From Candidatus Rokuibacteriota bacterium (GTDB lineage Bacteria; Methylomirabilota; Methylomirabilia; Rokubacteriales; CSP1-6): a stretch of 64,000 nucleotides of DNA. Position numbers and translations under genes: made by a program. The DNA lies in NCBI GenBank assembly GCA_016184125.1, contig JACPDG010000044.1, forward strand, positions 1 through 64,000, read 5' to 3'. Below, one piece after another: positions 45,145 to 56,071 of this stretch; positions within the stretch are counted from its first letter, which is position 1; every line of letters begins with the position of its first letter. The notes beneath the pieces are model-generated. The model searched no databases, was not told the DNA's origin, and saw only the letters and a list, made by a program, of their open reading frames with translations.

Positions 45145-46401
45145 ATGGACCTGAAGACGATGGTGGAGTCGAAGGCCCGAGCGGCGCGGGAGGCGGCGCG
45201 CGAGCTCGCGCTCTGCCCGACGCGGGTGAGGAACGAGGCCCTCGCGCAGATGGCGCGCGGGCTCGACGAGAAGACCGAGGCGCTGCTGGAAGCCAATCGG
45301 AGCGACCTCGAGCGCGTTCGCGCCCAGGGCGTGACCCGGGCGTTCCTCGACCGGCTCACGCTGACGGACGCGCGCATCGAGGAGATGGCGCAGGGGCTCC
45401 GGCAGGTCGCGGCGCTCCCCGATCCCGTCGGCCGCGTCGTCGAGAGCTGGCGGCGGCCGAACGGCATCGACATCGCGCGCGTGCGGGTGCCCCTCGGCGT
45501 GATCGGCTTCATCTACGAGTCGCGCCCCAACGTGACCGCGGACGCCGCCGCCCTCTGCGTGAAGTCGGGCAACGCGGTCGTGCTCCGCGGCGGCAGCGAG
45601 GCGATCGACTCGAACACGATGATCGCCGCGGTCCTCGCAAAGGCGCTCGAGAAGGCCGGCGCGCCACCCGGGGCCATCCAGTACATCGACACGATCGACC
45701 GCGAGGCGGTGAGGGTCCTGCTCGAGCTCGACGAGCTGATCGACCTCGTCATTCCACGCGGAGGCGAGGACTTCGTCCGCTGGGTCGCGCGCACGGCGCG
45801 GATGCCGGTGCTCAAGCACGACAAGGGCCTCGTGCACGTCTTCGTCGACGCCGGCGCCGACCTCCGGATGGCCACGGCGATCGTCGTCAACGCCAAGGTG
45901 CACCGGCCGAGCGTGTGCAACGCGATGGAGACGCTGCTGGTCCACGCGGCCGTCGCGGAGCAGTTCCTGCCGGCGGTCGCTGGCCGGCTCATCGGGGCCG
46001 GTGTCGAGCTCCGCGGCTGCCCGCGGACGCTCGCCCTCGTCCCCGAGGCACGCCCCGCGATCCCCGAGGACTGGGACACGGAGTACCTCGATCTCGTGCT
46101 CGCCGTCCGCGTGGTGGACAGCCTGGACGACGCGCTCGCGCACATTCGCCGCCACTCGTCCGGCCTCGCCGAGGCGATCGTCACGTCGAGCTTCCAGAAC
46201 GCCCGGCGGTTCACGCGCGAGGTGGACGCGGCCGCGGTGCTCGTCAACGCGTCCACGCGTCTGGTGGACGGCAACCAGTTCGGCATGGGCGCGGAGATGG
46301 GCATCTCGACGTCGCGCGTGCACGCCCGAGGTCCGGTCGGCGTGCAAGAGCTCACGACCACGAAGCTCGTCGTGCACGGCGACGGTCAGGTGCGGGAGTA
46401 G
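45145..46401 (+). CDS. proA: Glutamate-5-semialdehyde dehydrogenase (gamma-glutamyl phosphate reductase)
   Basis: 418 residues. It has VRVPLGVIGFIYESRPNVT, the active-site Cys in HRPSVCNAMETLLVH, and the C-terminal NQFGMGAEMGISTSR. It reduces gamma-glutamyl phosphate with NADPH, following ProB. ATG 45145 has TAGGAGC upstream and is preferred over a GTG-type start at 45106. nadD begins on the last base of its stop. Confidence 0.97.
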   Translation: MDLKTMVESKARAAREAARELALCPTRVRNEALAQMARGLDEKTEALLEANRSDLERVRAQGVTRAFLDRLTLTDARIEEMAQGLRQVAALPDPVGRVVESWRRPNGIDIARVRVPLGVIGFIYESRPNVTADAAALCVKSGNAVVLRGGSEAIDSNTMIAAVLAKALEKAGAPPGAIQYIDTIDREAVRVLLELDELIDLVIPRGGEDFVRWVARTARMPVLKHDKGLVHVFVDAGADLRMATAIVVNAKVHRPSVCNAMETLLVHAAVAEQFLPAVAGRLIGAGVELRGCPRTLALVPEARPAIPEDWDTEYLDLVLAVRVVDSLDDALAHIRRHSSGLAEAIVTSSFQNARRFTREVDAAAVLVNASTRLVDGNQFGMGAEMGISTSRVHARGPVGVQELTTTKLVVHGDGQVRE

Positions 46402-47165
46402 TGCGGACGGCCGTCTTCGGCGGGTCGTTCAATCCGATCCATCTCGGTCACCTGCTCCTCGCGGACGAGGTCCTCGAGACCCTCGGCGCCGATCGCGTGC
46501 TGTTTGTCCCGGCCGGTGAGCCGCCGCACAAGAGCGCCGCGACGGTCGCGCCCGCTGCCGACCGCCTGGCGATGGTGAGCCTGGCGATCGCCGGCCATCC
46601 CGGCTTCGAGGTCTCGGACATCGAGGTCCGGCGTGCCGGGGCGTCCTACACGGTGGACACGCTCGCGGTGCTCGCGCGGCCGGGCGACGAGCTCTTCCTG
46701 GTCCTCGGCTCGGAGATGTTCCTGGATCTGCTCACGTGGCGGCAGCCGCGGCGGATCGCCGGGCTGGCCCGCCTGGTCGTCGTGCCCCGGTCCGGCAGCG
46801 CCTTCGATCCCGAGAGCGCCGCGGCGCAGAAGGTGCTGCACGCGATCGGGCTCGAGCGGTTCGCGTCCGTCCCCGTCGAGACGGCTCCGCCGTCGAGCGT
46901 GCTCGTCGTGCACGCCACGTCGCTGCCGCTGTCGGCGTCGGACCTCCGCCGGCGGGTGAGGCAGGGGCGCTCGCTGGCCTATCGTGTGCCCGAGGCGGTC
47001 GCCGAGTACATCCGGGCGCACGGGCTCTATCGCGACCAGGATCACGGCGCCTGCACCGCCGAGCGAGGCGCCACGCGGACGGCCACGGAGAGTTCGAGCG
47101 ACAATCGAGCGCCCGGGCGCTCGATTGTCGCTCGAACTGAGCCACGAGGTGGGCGGACGGCATGA
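46401..47165 (+). CDS. nadD: Nicotinate-nucleotide adenylyltransferase with repeat-derived tail
   Basis: 254 residues. The nucleotidyltransferase core (~1-208) has FGGSFNPIHLGHLLLAD with the HxGH motif and LSASDLRRRVRQG near the end, where the family has its ISSTxIR motif. The last ~40 residues (ESSSDNRAPGRSIVART...) are encoded by a 48-bp perfect palindrome and are not part of the family. GTG 46401 starts on the proA stop codon. rsfS overlaps by 4 bases. Confidence 0.93.
   Translation: MRTAVFGGSFNPIHLGHLLLADEVLETLGADRVLFVPAGEPPHKSAATVAPAADRLAMVSLAIAGHPGFEVSDIEVRRAGASYTVDTLAVLARPGDELFLVLGSEMFLDLLTWRQPRRIAGLARLVVVPRSGSAFDPESAAAQKVLHAIGLERFASVPVETAPPSSVLVVHATSLPLSASDLRRRVRQGRSLAYRVPEAVAEYIRAHGLYRDQDHGACTAERGATRTATESSSDNRAPGRSIVARTEPRGGRTA
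47091..47138. repeat. Family 3 perfect 48-bp palindrome, copy c
   Basis: The arm AGTTCGAGCGACAATCGAGC plus GCCC is followed at once by its exact reverse complement, 24 + 24 bases with no spacer. It lies inside the 3' coding end of nadD. The core ACAATCGA is shared with copies at 15771 and 28471. Confidence 0.92.
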
Positions 47166-47518
47166 CGACGGACAGGACGGCGGAGTGGAAGGCGCGGCGC
47201 GCCGCGCAGGCCGCGCAGGACAAGACGGCCATCGACGTGGTCGTCCTCGACGTGCAGCAGCTGTCCAGCGTCGCGGACTACTTCCTGGTCTGCTCGGGGC
47301 GCTCGTCGACGCACATGGAGACCATCGCGGAAGCGATCATCGCCGATCTCAAGAGCGATGGCGTACGCCCCCGGCACGCGGAAGGCGTCGCCGCCAGCGG
47401 CTGGATGCTCCTCGATTACGGCGACGTCCTCGTGCACGTCTTCCTGCAGGACACCCGCCTCTACTACGCGCTCGAGCGGCTGTGGGGCGACGCGCCGTCG
47501 CTGCCGCTGGAGGGATGA
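47162..47518 (+). CDS. rsfS: Ribosomal silencing factor RsfS
   Basis: 118 residues with DKTAIDVVVLDVQQLSSVAD, YFLVCSGRSSTHMETIAEAI and GWMLLDYGDVLVHVF, the Iojap/RsfS signatures. It binds L14 and blocks subunit joining under starvation. nadD-rsfS is a widely conserved pair; ATG 47162 overlaps the nadD stop. Confidence 0.95.
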   Translation: MTTDRTAEWKARRAAQAAQDKTAIDVVVLDVQQLSSVADYFLVCSGRSSTHMETIAEAIIADLKSDGVRPRHAEGVAASGWMLLDYGDVLVHVFLQDTRLYYALERLWGDAPSLPLEG

Positions 47519-47607
47519 CGGAATATTGCACGCGTTCGGCGCACATGCTAGCGTGACTTCTCCACGCGCACGACGCGCGGGCGCCGAGGGGACTGGAGGA
47601 GATGCTG

Positions 47608-47973
47608 ATGCGGAAGGACCGACTGACCCACTTCAAGAAGCAGCTGCTCGACAAGCAACGCCAGCTCGTTGACGAGGTCGGTCGCACCGCGCTGTACGGA
47701 AAGGATGCCGAGGACGACTCGATCAAGGACCTCGGAGACCAGGCGAACACCGCCTACACGCGAGAGTTCTTCTTCGAGCTCGGCAACGGCGATCGGCGCA
47801 TCCTCCGCTACGTCGTGTCCGCGCTCAAGAAGATCGACGAGGGCGCCTTCGGCTCGTGTGAGCGGTGCGGCGAGGACATCCCGGAGAAGCGGCTCGAAGC
47901 GCTGCCGTTCGCGCGGTACTGCATCGACTGCCAGCGGCTGGTGGAGCAGGAGGAGCGCACGGCCGCCGGGTGA
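47608..47973 (+). CDS. DksA/TraR-family C4 zinc-finger protein
   Basis: 121 residues: an N-terminal coiled-coil (~5-75), then the C4 zinc finger (CERCGEDIPEKRLEALP and YCIDCQ). ATG 47608 is preferred to the ATG at 47602 because GGAGGA sits seven bases upstream of it. These proteins bind RNA polymerase's secondary channel or are CarD/YocK-like relatives. Whether this is DksA proper is open, since the acidic coil-tip residues are not clear. Confidence 0.88.
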   Translation: MRKDRLTHFKKQLLDKQRQLVDEVGRTALYGKDAEDDSIKDLGDQANTAYTREFFFELGNGDRRILRYVVSALKKIDEGAFGSCERCGEDIPEKRLEALPFARYCIDCQRLVEQEERTAAG

Positions 47974-48021
47974 TCCTCCATGATTGTGCTGTCCCACCTC
48001 GCCTGACCTGACGCCCGGCCC

Positions 48022-49029
48022 GTGTCCCTCGGGTCGATCTCGCGCTCGCTCTCATCGTGGCTCCGATCGCTCGGCACCCTCGCGTCGACCGGCCCTGAGC
48101 TCGCGCGCCTGGCCGACAGCCTCGGCCTCGACTGGCGCCGCTGGTCGCGGCGTCGGACGGGCTCCGCGCGGGACGAGGTGGACGTCGCGGCCCTGCTGGA
48201 CCGTGCGCGGGCGGCGCGGGAGGCCCGACGCACCGACGAGGCGATCACGCTCTACCGTGAGGCGCTCGGCCGTGACCGCTCGCACGTCGCCGCGCTGCGC
48301 GGGCTGAGGGAGGTTGCGGTCGCGGCGCGGCGGTGGTCCGTCGCGCTCGAGGCCCAGGAGCGGCTGGTCGGCGTCGTGCCGGCAGCGGAGCGCGGCGGCG
48401 AATTCGCCTGGCTCGCGGTCGTGCACTACGAGCGCGGCCGGGAGGAGCTCGGAGCGGACCGCGCGAGCGCGGCGCTCGCGGAGTTCAAGCAGGCGCTCCG
48501 TGCCGACCGGCAGTTCGTCCCCGCGGCCGTGGCCCTCGGTGACGTCCTCGACGCGGCCGGGGACACGCGCGAGGCGATGCGCGTGTGGGAGCGCGCTGCG
48601 GAGGCCACGCCGTCGCTGCCGCTGCTCGCGCGACTCGAGCGCGTGTACCGGCAGGAGGGGCGGCCGAGCCGCATGATCGCGCTCTATCGCGGCGCGAGCG
48701 AGCGGGCGCCCGACGACCTCGGCCTCGCCGCGGCGCTCGGGCGCGTGTACTTCGAGCTCGAGATGCTGGACGAGGCCGCGGACCAGTTCGAGAAGCTCGA
48801 CGTCCGAGCGCCGGACCTGCCCGTGATCCACGCGTTCCTCGGCGCGATCTTCGAGCGCCGCGGCGACACCCGCGAGGCGTTCGACGAGTACCGCCGCGCG
48901 CTCCGGCTGGCCCATTCGTTCACGTGGCCACACCGCTGCGCCGCGTGTGCCGCGCTGGCACCGAGCTGGGAAGACCGGTGCCGCGCGTGCGGGCGGTGGA
49001 ACACGCTGCGACCGGCCGACGGGCGGTGA
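48022..49029 (+). CDS. TPR protein with C-terminal rubredoxin-like zinc ribbon (LapB/YciM-like)
   Basis: 335 residues: TPR helices from ~55 to ~300 (LLDRARAAREARRTDEAITLY, AALAEFKQALRADRQFVPAA, EYRRALRLAH), then a metal-binding ribbon CAACAALAPSWEDRCRACGRW. This order is that of LapB, which controls LpxC and lipopolysaccharide amount. The usual N-terminal membrane anchor is absent, since residues 1-30 are not hydrophobic enough. GTG 48022. Confidence 0.82.
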   Translation: MSLGSISRSLSSWLRSLGTLASTGPELARLADSLGLDWRRWSRRRTGSARDEVDVAALLDRARAAREARRTDEAITLYREALGRDRSHVAALRGLREVAVAARRWSVALEAQERLVGVVPAAERGGEFAWLAVVHYERGREELGADRASAALAEFKQALRADRQFVPAAVALGDVLDAAGDTREAMRVWERAAEATPSLPLLARLERVYRQEGRPSRMIALYRGASERAPDDLGLAAALGRVYFELEMLDEAADQFEKLDVRAPDLPVIHAFLGAIFERRGDTREAFDEYRRALRLAHSFTWPHRCAACAALAPSWEDRCRACGRWNTLRPADGR

Positions 49030-49036
49030 AGCCACC

Positions 49037-49159
49037 GTGAAGTCGGAGCCCGTGACCGAATCCGGTATCGAGCCGCGCCCCGGGTTCCACGGGTGCGTCC
49101 GCGCACCCCCCGGGGCGCGTGCGAGCGCGGGGGGTTTGGGGGGCCTCGCTAGTCCCCCC

Positions 49160-49170
<11 letters not shown>
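49037..49170 (-). repeat. Family 1 repeat forming the comF 5' region
   Basis: On the minus strand: GTGTCCGACTTCATGGGGGG, GACTAGCGAGGCCCCCC, AAACCCCCCGCGCTCG, CCCCGGGGGGTGC, GCGGACGCACCCGTG, then a block like the nuoI copy. The comF ATG (49160) lies inside it. TGAAGTCGGA occurs at both ends on the plus strand. Confidence 0.82.
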
Positions 49171-50987
<1,817 letters not shown>

Positions 50988-50991
50988 GCCG

Positions 50992-52215
50992 GTGGCGAAG
51001 CTCGGCATCGGCGAGCTCGACCTCGCCGGCAGGCGGCTGTTCCTGCGCGCGGACCTCAACGTGCCGCTCGCCGGCGGCGCCGTCTCGGACGACACGCGGC
51101 TGACCGCCGTGGTGCCGACCATCCAGCACGCCCTCGGCGCCGGCGCCACCGTCGTGCTCGCCTCGCACCTCGGGCGGCCAAAGGGCAAGCCGATGCCCGA
51201 GCTCAGTCTCAGACCCGTCGCCGACAGGCTGGCCGCGCTCCTTGCCCGCCCGGTCCCGCTCGCGCCCGACTGCGTCGGCCCCGACGTGGAGGCCACGGCG
51301 CGCGACCTCGAGCCCGGCGGCGTGCTCCTCCTCGAGAACCTCCGGTTCCACCCCGAGGAGGAGAAGAACGACGAGACGTTCGCGCGCGGGCTCGCCGCGC
51401 TCGCCGACGTCTACGTGAACGACGCGTTCGCCGCGGCCCACCGCGCGCACGCGTCGATCGCCGCGATCACGCGCTTCCTGCAGCCGGCCGCCGCCGGGCT
51501 GCTGATGCAGAAGGAGCTGCAGGCGCTCGGTCGCGTGCTCGAGGCGCCCGCCAAGCCGCTCCACGCGATCCTCGGCGGCGCCAAGGTGTCGGACAAGGTC
51601 ACGCTCGTCGAGCACCTGCTCGACCGCGTGGACGCGCTGCTGATCGGCGGCGGGATGGCGTTCACGTTCCTGCGCGCGATGGGGCACGACACCGGCCGCT
51701 CGCTGGTCGAGACCGACCGGATCGAGACGGCGCGCCGCGTCCTCGAGACGGCACGCCGCCGCGGCGTCCGGATCGTCCTGCCCGTCGATGCCGTGGTCGC
51801 CGCCGGGCTCGACAGCCCCTCGGGACGCACCGTCGGCATCCGCGAGATCCCGGCGGCGGAGATGGGCCTCGACATCGGCCCGCGGACGGTGGAGCGCTTC
51901 GCGACCGCGTTGCGCGGGGCGCAGACCATCGTGTGGAACGGGCCGATGGGCGTGTTCGAGCGCGCGCCGTTCGCCGAGGGCACCGTCGCGATCGCCCGCG
52001 CGGTGGCCGAGTCGCGAGCGTTCTCGGTCGTCGGCGGCGGGGACACGGTCGCGGCGGTGAACCAGGCGGGCGTCGCGGACCGGATCGGGTACATCTCGAC
52101 GGCCGGCGGAGCCTTCCTCGAGTTCCTCGAGGGGCGCACGCTGCCGGGCGTCGAGGCCCTCACTGACCGAGTGCCCGAGGGCTGCCAGGCCCCGCTCGGG
52201 GTCCCCCGGCCCTGA
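50992..52215 (+). CDS. pgk: Phosphoglycerate kinase
   Basis: 407 residues. It has FLRADLNVPLAGG, LASHLGRPKGK, HRAHASI, GGAKVSDKVTLVEHLL and a nucleotide loop GGGDTVAAVNQAG. GTG 50992 follows gap by four bases. The end overlaps tpiA by one base. A Pro-rich tail of about 15 residues extends past the usual C-terminus. Confidence 0.97.
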   Translation: MAKLGIGELDLAGRRLFLRADLNVPLAGGAVSDDTRLTAVVPTIQHALGAGATVVLASHLGRPKGKPMPELSLRPVADRLAALLARPVPLAPDCVGPDVEATARDLEPGGVLLLENLRFHPEEEKNDETFARGLAALADVYVNDAFAAAHRAHASIAAITRFLQPAAAGLLMQKELQALGRVLEAPAKPLHAILGGAKVSDKVTLVEHLLDRVDALLIGGGMAFTFLRAMGHDTGRSLVETDRIETARRVLETARRRGVRIVLPVDAVVAAGLDSPSGRTVGIREIPAAEMGLDIGPRTVERFATALRGAQTIVWNGPMGVFERAPFAEGTVAIARAVAESRAFSVVGGGDTVAAVNQAGVADRIGYISTAGGAFLEFLEGRTLPGVEALTDRVPEGCQAPLGVPRP

Positions 52216-52991
52216 TGCGCACGCCGCTCGTCGTCGGCAACTGGAAGATGCACGGAACGCTCGCCGAGGCGCGCCCGCTCGCCACCGCGATCCGCGACGG
52301 CACGAAGCGTGTCAAGGGCGTGGACGTGGCCGTCTGTCCACCGTTCACCGCGCTCGCCGCCGTCGGCGAGATCGTGCGCGAGAGCTCGGTGCGGCTCGGC
52401 GCCCAGGACTGTCACGCGGAGCCGTCGGGCGCGCACACGGGCGAGGTGTCGCTCCCGATGCTGCTCGAGCTCGGCTGCGCGTTCGTCATCGTCGGGCATT
52501 CCGAGCGACGACGGGAGATCGGGGAGAGCGACGCCGTGATCAACGGCAAGGTCCACGCCGTGCTCGCCCAGGGGCTGACGCCGATCCTCTGCGTCGGCGA
52601 GACCGGCGAGGAGCGCCGCCAGGGGCTGACGTTCACGACGGTCGAAGGGCAGCTCCGCGCCGGCCTGGCGGGCGTGACGCCCGACGCGATCACGCGGATC
52701 GTGCTCGCGTACGAGCCGGTCTGGGCGATCGGTACGGGCGTGAACGCGACGCCGGGGCAGGCCAGTGAGGTGCACGGGTATCTCCGTGGCCTCGTGTCGG
52801 AGCTGGCCTCGAAGGAGGCGGCACAGGTGATCCGCATCCTGTACGGCGGCAGCGTGAAGCCCGAGAACACCGGAGAGCTCATGGCCGCACCGGACATCGA
52901 CGGCGCTCTCGTCGGCGGCGCCTCCCTGAACGCCCAGGGATTCCTCCAGATCGTGCGCAAGGCGGCACATGCCGGCGCCAGGGGAGACTGA
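52215..52991 (+). CDS. tpiA: Triose-phosphate isomerase
   Basis: 258 residues. It has VGNWKMHGT (substrate Lys), VGHSERRREIGE (His), AYEPVWAIGTG (catalytic Glu) and RILYGGSVKPEN. ATG 52215 is on the last base of the pgk stop; secG starts on its own last base. Confidence 0.97.
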   Translation: MRTPLVVGNWKMHGTLAEARPLATAIRDGTKRVKGVDVAVCPPFTALAAVGEIVRESSVRLGAQDCHAEPSGAHTGEVSLPMLLELGCAFVIVGHSERRREIGESDAVINGKVHAVLAQGLTPILCVGETGEERRQGLTFTTVEGQLRAGLAGVTPDAITRIVLAYEPVWAIGTGVNATPGQASEVHGYLRGLVSELASKEAAQVIRILYGGSVKPENTGELMAAPDIDGALVGGASLNAQGFLQIVRKAAHAGARGD

Positions 52992-53377
52992 TGTACATCG
53001 CGCTCGTCGTGTTCCACGTGCTCGCCTCCTTCGCCATCATCGGGATCGTGCTCCTGCAGGCCGGCAAGGGGGCGGACATCGGGTCGGCCTTCGGCGGGGC
53101 GGGCAGCCAGGCGGTCTTCGGCTCCATGGGAACGCCGACGATCCTCGGCAAGATCACCGCCGCGGTCGCCGTGGTCTTCACGATCACGTCGTTCACGCTC
53201 GCGCTCCTGGGCGGCGAGCGCGGCGGCTCCGTGGTGCGCGAGCCCGCCCCCGCGTCCGCGCCTGCTCCGTCGGCGCCTTCGGCACCGGCGCCGGCCTCGG
53301 GCCCCGGGCAGAGCGCGCCGCAGCAACAGGGCACGCCGGCCCAGCCGAGCGCGCCGCCAGCCGAGAAGTCGAAGTAA
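52991..53377 (+). CDS. secG: Preprotein translocase subunit SecG
   Basis: 128 residues: two membrane helices (~3-22, ~53-75) around LLQAGKGADIGSAFGGAGSQ-type loop, then a Pro/Ala/Ser-rich tail of ~45 residues. The tpiA-secG pairing is common in bacteria. Confidence 0.93.
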   Translation: MYIALVVFHVLASFAIIGIVLLQAGKGADIGSAFGGAGSQAVFGSMGTPTILGKITAAVAVVFTITSFTLALLGGERGGSVVREPAPASAPAPSAPSAPAPASGPGQSAPQQQGTPAQPSAPPAEKSK

Positions 53378-53378
53378 C

Positions 53379-55043
53379 TTGGGGCGCCGCCGGGCTCGCG
53401 CAGCGCTCGGCTTGGTGGCGGTCCTGCTCTGCGCGGCCGTGGTCGCCGGCTGCTCGAACGACCTCGACGGCGCCGAGGTGCCGGGCGGCGGCGCACCGGC
53501 GAAGCGCGCGTACGGCGACACGCTCATCGAGGCGCTCCTGGCCGACGTCTCGGGGCTCATCCCCAACATCCTGAGCGACTCGCCGTCTTACGAGGTCGGT
53601 GGGCTCATCTACAACGGCCTCGTCGGGTTCGACCGGGACCTGAACCTCGTCGGCGAGCTGGCGGAGTCGTGGTCGTTCAGCACGGATTGCCTGGACCTCA
53701 CGTTCACGCTGCGCCCGAACGCCACGTGGCACGACGGGCGGCCCTTCACCGCGGACGACGTGCTCTTCACCTACGAGACGATGGTCCATCCGAAGACGCC
53801 GACCTCGAACCGCGAGAGCTTCAAGGTGATCGAGCGGGTCGACGTCGTGGGCCCGCGCACCGTGCACATCCGATACTCGAAGCCCTACGCGAAGGCGCTC
53901 CAGAGCTGGGGGCTGAGCGTGCTGCCGCGCCACGTGCTCGAGCCGTACGTGCGTGACGGCAAGCTGCGCGAAGCGCCCCAGAACTGGAAGGACCCGGTCG
54001 GCACGGGACCGTACCGGTTCGCGGAGCGGCGGGCGGGCGAGAAGATCGTGCTCGTGGCGAACAGGGCGTACTTCGCCGGCCCGCCGTACATCTCGCGCGT
54101 CGTCTACCGGATCATCCCGAGCCAGCCGACGATCTTCCTCGAGCTCAAGGCCAAGGGCGTCGACGCGGGCCGTCTGAACGCGCTCCAGTACGCCCGGCAG
54201 ACGAATTACCCCGCCTTCGAGAAGGCCTACCGGAAGTACCGCCACGCCGGCGGCGGCTACACCTACCTCGGGTTCAACCTGAAGGACCCGCGGTTCGCCG
54301 ATCGCCGGGTCCGGCAGGCCATCGCGCACGCGATCGACAAGCGCGAGCTGATCGACGGCGTGCTGTTCGGCCTCGGGCGCGACGCCACCGGGCCCTACAA
54401 GCCCGGGACGTGGGCCCACAACCCGAACGTGAAGACGTACCCCCACGACCTCGCGCGCGCCCGTGCCCTGCTCTCGGAGGCCGGCTGGAAGGAGAAGAAC
54501 GCCGAGGGGCTGCTCGTGAAGGACGGCAAGCCGTTCACGTTCGAGCTCATGACGAACCAGGGCAACGAGGAGCGCAGGAAGGTCGCCGAGATCGTGCAGG
54601 CGTCGCTGAGGGACCTCGGCATCGGCGTCGAGATCCGGATCATCGAGTGGGCGTCCTTCATCAAGGAGTACGTCAAGAAGCGGCGCTTCGAGGCGATCGT
54701 CCTCGGCTGGGGGATCGGACCGGACCCCGATCAGTACGAGATCTGGCATTCGTCCAAGACGGGGCCCGACGACCTGAACCACATCTCGTACGCGAACCCC
54801 GAGGTGGACGACCGGCTCGAGAAGGGCCGGAGCGCCTGCGTGCCCGCCGAGCGCGTGAAGCACTACCACCGACTCCAGGAAATCCTCGCCGAGGACCAGC
54901 CGGTCGTGTTCCTCTACTTCGGGGACGCGCTGCCCGTGGTGTCGTCGCGCGTGCACGGGATCGTGCCCGGCCCGAACGGCATCCGGTACAACTTCCCCGA
55001 GTGGTACGTGCCGGCGGCCCTGCATCGCTACACCTCGGGCTGA
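53379..55043 (+). CDS. Peptide ABC transporter substrate-binding lipoprotein
   Basis: 554 residues. A signal peptide ends in a lipobox (VVAGCS, Cys ~25). The SBP_bac_5 (DppA/OppA) fold follows: LTFTLRPNATWHDGRPFTADDV, GTGPYRF, AIAHAIDKRELIDGVL. TTG 53379 is the only reasonable start, one base after the secG stop. It captures peptides or related solutes outside the membrane; two permease genes follow. Confidence 0.92.
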   Translation: MGRRRARAALGLVAVLLCAAVVAGCSNDLDGAEVPGGGAPAKRAYGDTLIEALLADVSGLIPNILSDSPSYEVGGLIYNGLVGFDRDLNLVGELAESWSFSTDCLDLTFTLRPNATWHDGRPFTADDVLFTYETMVHPKTPTSNRESFKVIERVDVVGPRTVHIRYSKPYAKALQSWGLSVLPRHVLEPYVRDGKLREAPQNWKDPVGTGPYRFAERRAGEKIVLVANRAYFAGPPYISRVVYRIIPSQPTIFLELKAKGVDAGRLNALQYARQTNYPAFEKAYRKYRHAGGGYTYLGFNLKDPRFADRRVRQAIAHAIDKRELIDGVLFGLGRDATGPYKPGTWAHNPNVKTYPHDLARARALLSEAGWKEKNAEGLLVKDGKPFTFELMTNQGNEERRKVAEIVQASLRDLGIGVEIRIIEWASFIKEYVKKRRFEAIVLGWGIGPDPDQYEIWHSSKTGPDDLNHISYANPEVDDRLEKGRSACVPAERVKHYHRLQEILAEDQPVVFLYFGDALPVVSSRVHGIVPGPNGIRYNFPEWYVPAALHRYTSG

Positions 55044-55077
55044 CGGGGAGCCGCGTCGCGTAGAATAGCCGCCGCCC

Positions 55078-56070
55078 ATGCTCCTCTACGCGCTCAGGCG
55101 GCTCCTGCTCGCCGTGCCTCTCCTGATCGGCATCACGTTCATCTCCTTCCTCGTCATCCACCTCGCCCCCGGCGACCCGACCGAGTTCCAGCAGGCCGAC
55201 CCGAGCACCGAGTCGAGCGCCCAGGCACGGCAGCTCCTCCGCGAGCTCTACGAGCTCGACAAGCCGCTGCACGTGCAGTACTGGAACTGGCTCACGCGGA
55301 TCGTCCGGCTCGACTTCGGGCGCTCGTTCGCGCCGGACGCGCGTCCGGTGATCGACAAGATCGGCGAGGCCCTGCAGATCACGCTCATCCTGAACCTCAT
55401 CGAGCTGCTCATCATCGTGTCCTTCGCCGTGCCGATCGGGGTGCTGTCCGCGACGCGGCAGTACTCGCTCTTCGACAAGGTGACGACCGTGTTCGTGTTC
55501 GTCGGCTTCGCGACCCCGGACTTCTGGCTCGCGCTCCTGCTCATGATGCTCTTCGGCGTGCAGCTCGGCTGGCTGCCGATCTCCCAGCTGCACTCCGCGA
55601 ACTGGGAGTACCTCTCGTTCTGGAAGCGGTACCTCGACCTCGCGTCGCACCTCGTGCTGCCGGTCGTGGTCGCGACCTTCGGCGGCCTCGCCGGGCTGTC
55701 GCGGTACATGCGCCAGTCGATGCTGGAGGTCGTGCGCCAGGACTACATCCAGGTGGCGCGCGCGAAGGGCCTCGCGGAGAACGTGGTCGTGCACAAGCAC
55801 GCCCTCCGGAACGCGCTCCTGCCGATCGTCACGATCCTGGCGCTCTCGCTGCCCGGGCTCATCGGGGGCAGCGTCATCGTCGAGCAGATCTTCGCGATCC
55901 CGGGCATGGGACGGCTGATGGTGCAGGCCGTCTTCGCGCGCGACTACCCGGTCATCATGGGCAACCTGGTGATCGTCGCGACGCTCACGCTCGCCGCGAA
56001 CCTGATCGCGGACATCGTCTACGGCCTCGTGGATCCCCGCATTCGGCTCGCGGGGCGCCGGCGGACCTGA
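55078..56070 (+). CDS. Peptide ABC transporter permease, DppB type
   Basis: 330 residues with six membrane helices, N-terminal LRRLLLAVPLLIGITFISF, and the EAA-type loop QDYIQVARAKGLAENVVV. Works with the next permease as a heterodimer. Confidence 0.94.
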   Translation: MLLYALRRLLLAVPLLIGITFISFLVIHLAPGDPTEFQQADPSTESSAQARQLLRELYELDKPLHVQYWNWLTRIVRLDFGRSFAPDARPVIDKIGEALQITLILNLIELLIIVSFAVPIGVLSATRQYSLFDKVTTVFVFVGFATPDFWLALLLMMLFGVQLGWLPISQLHSANWEYLSFWKRYLDLASHLVLPVVVATFGGLAGLSRYMRQSMLEVVRQDYIQVARAKGLAENVVVHKHALRNALLPIVTILALSLPGLIGGSVIVEQIFAIPGMGRLMVQAVFARDYPVIMGNLVIVATLTLAANLIADIVYGLVDPRIRLAGRRRT

Positions 56071-56071
56071 C

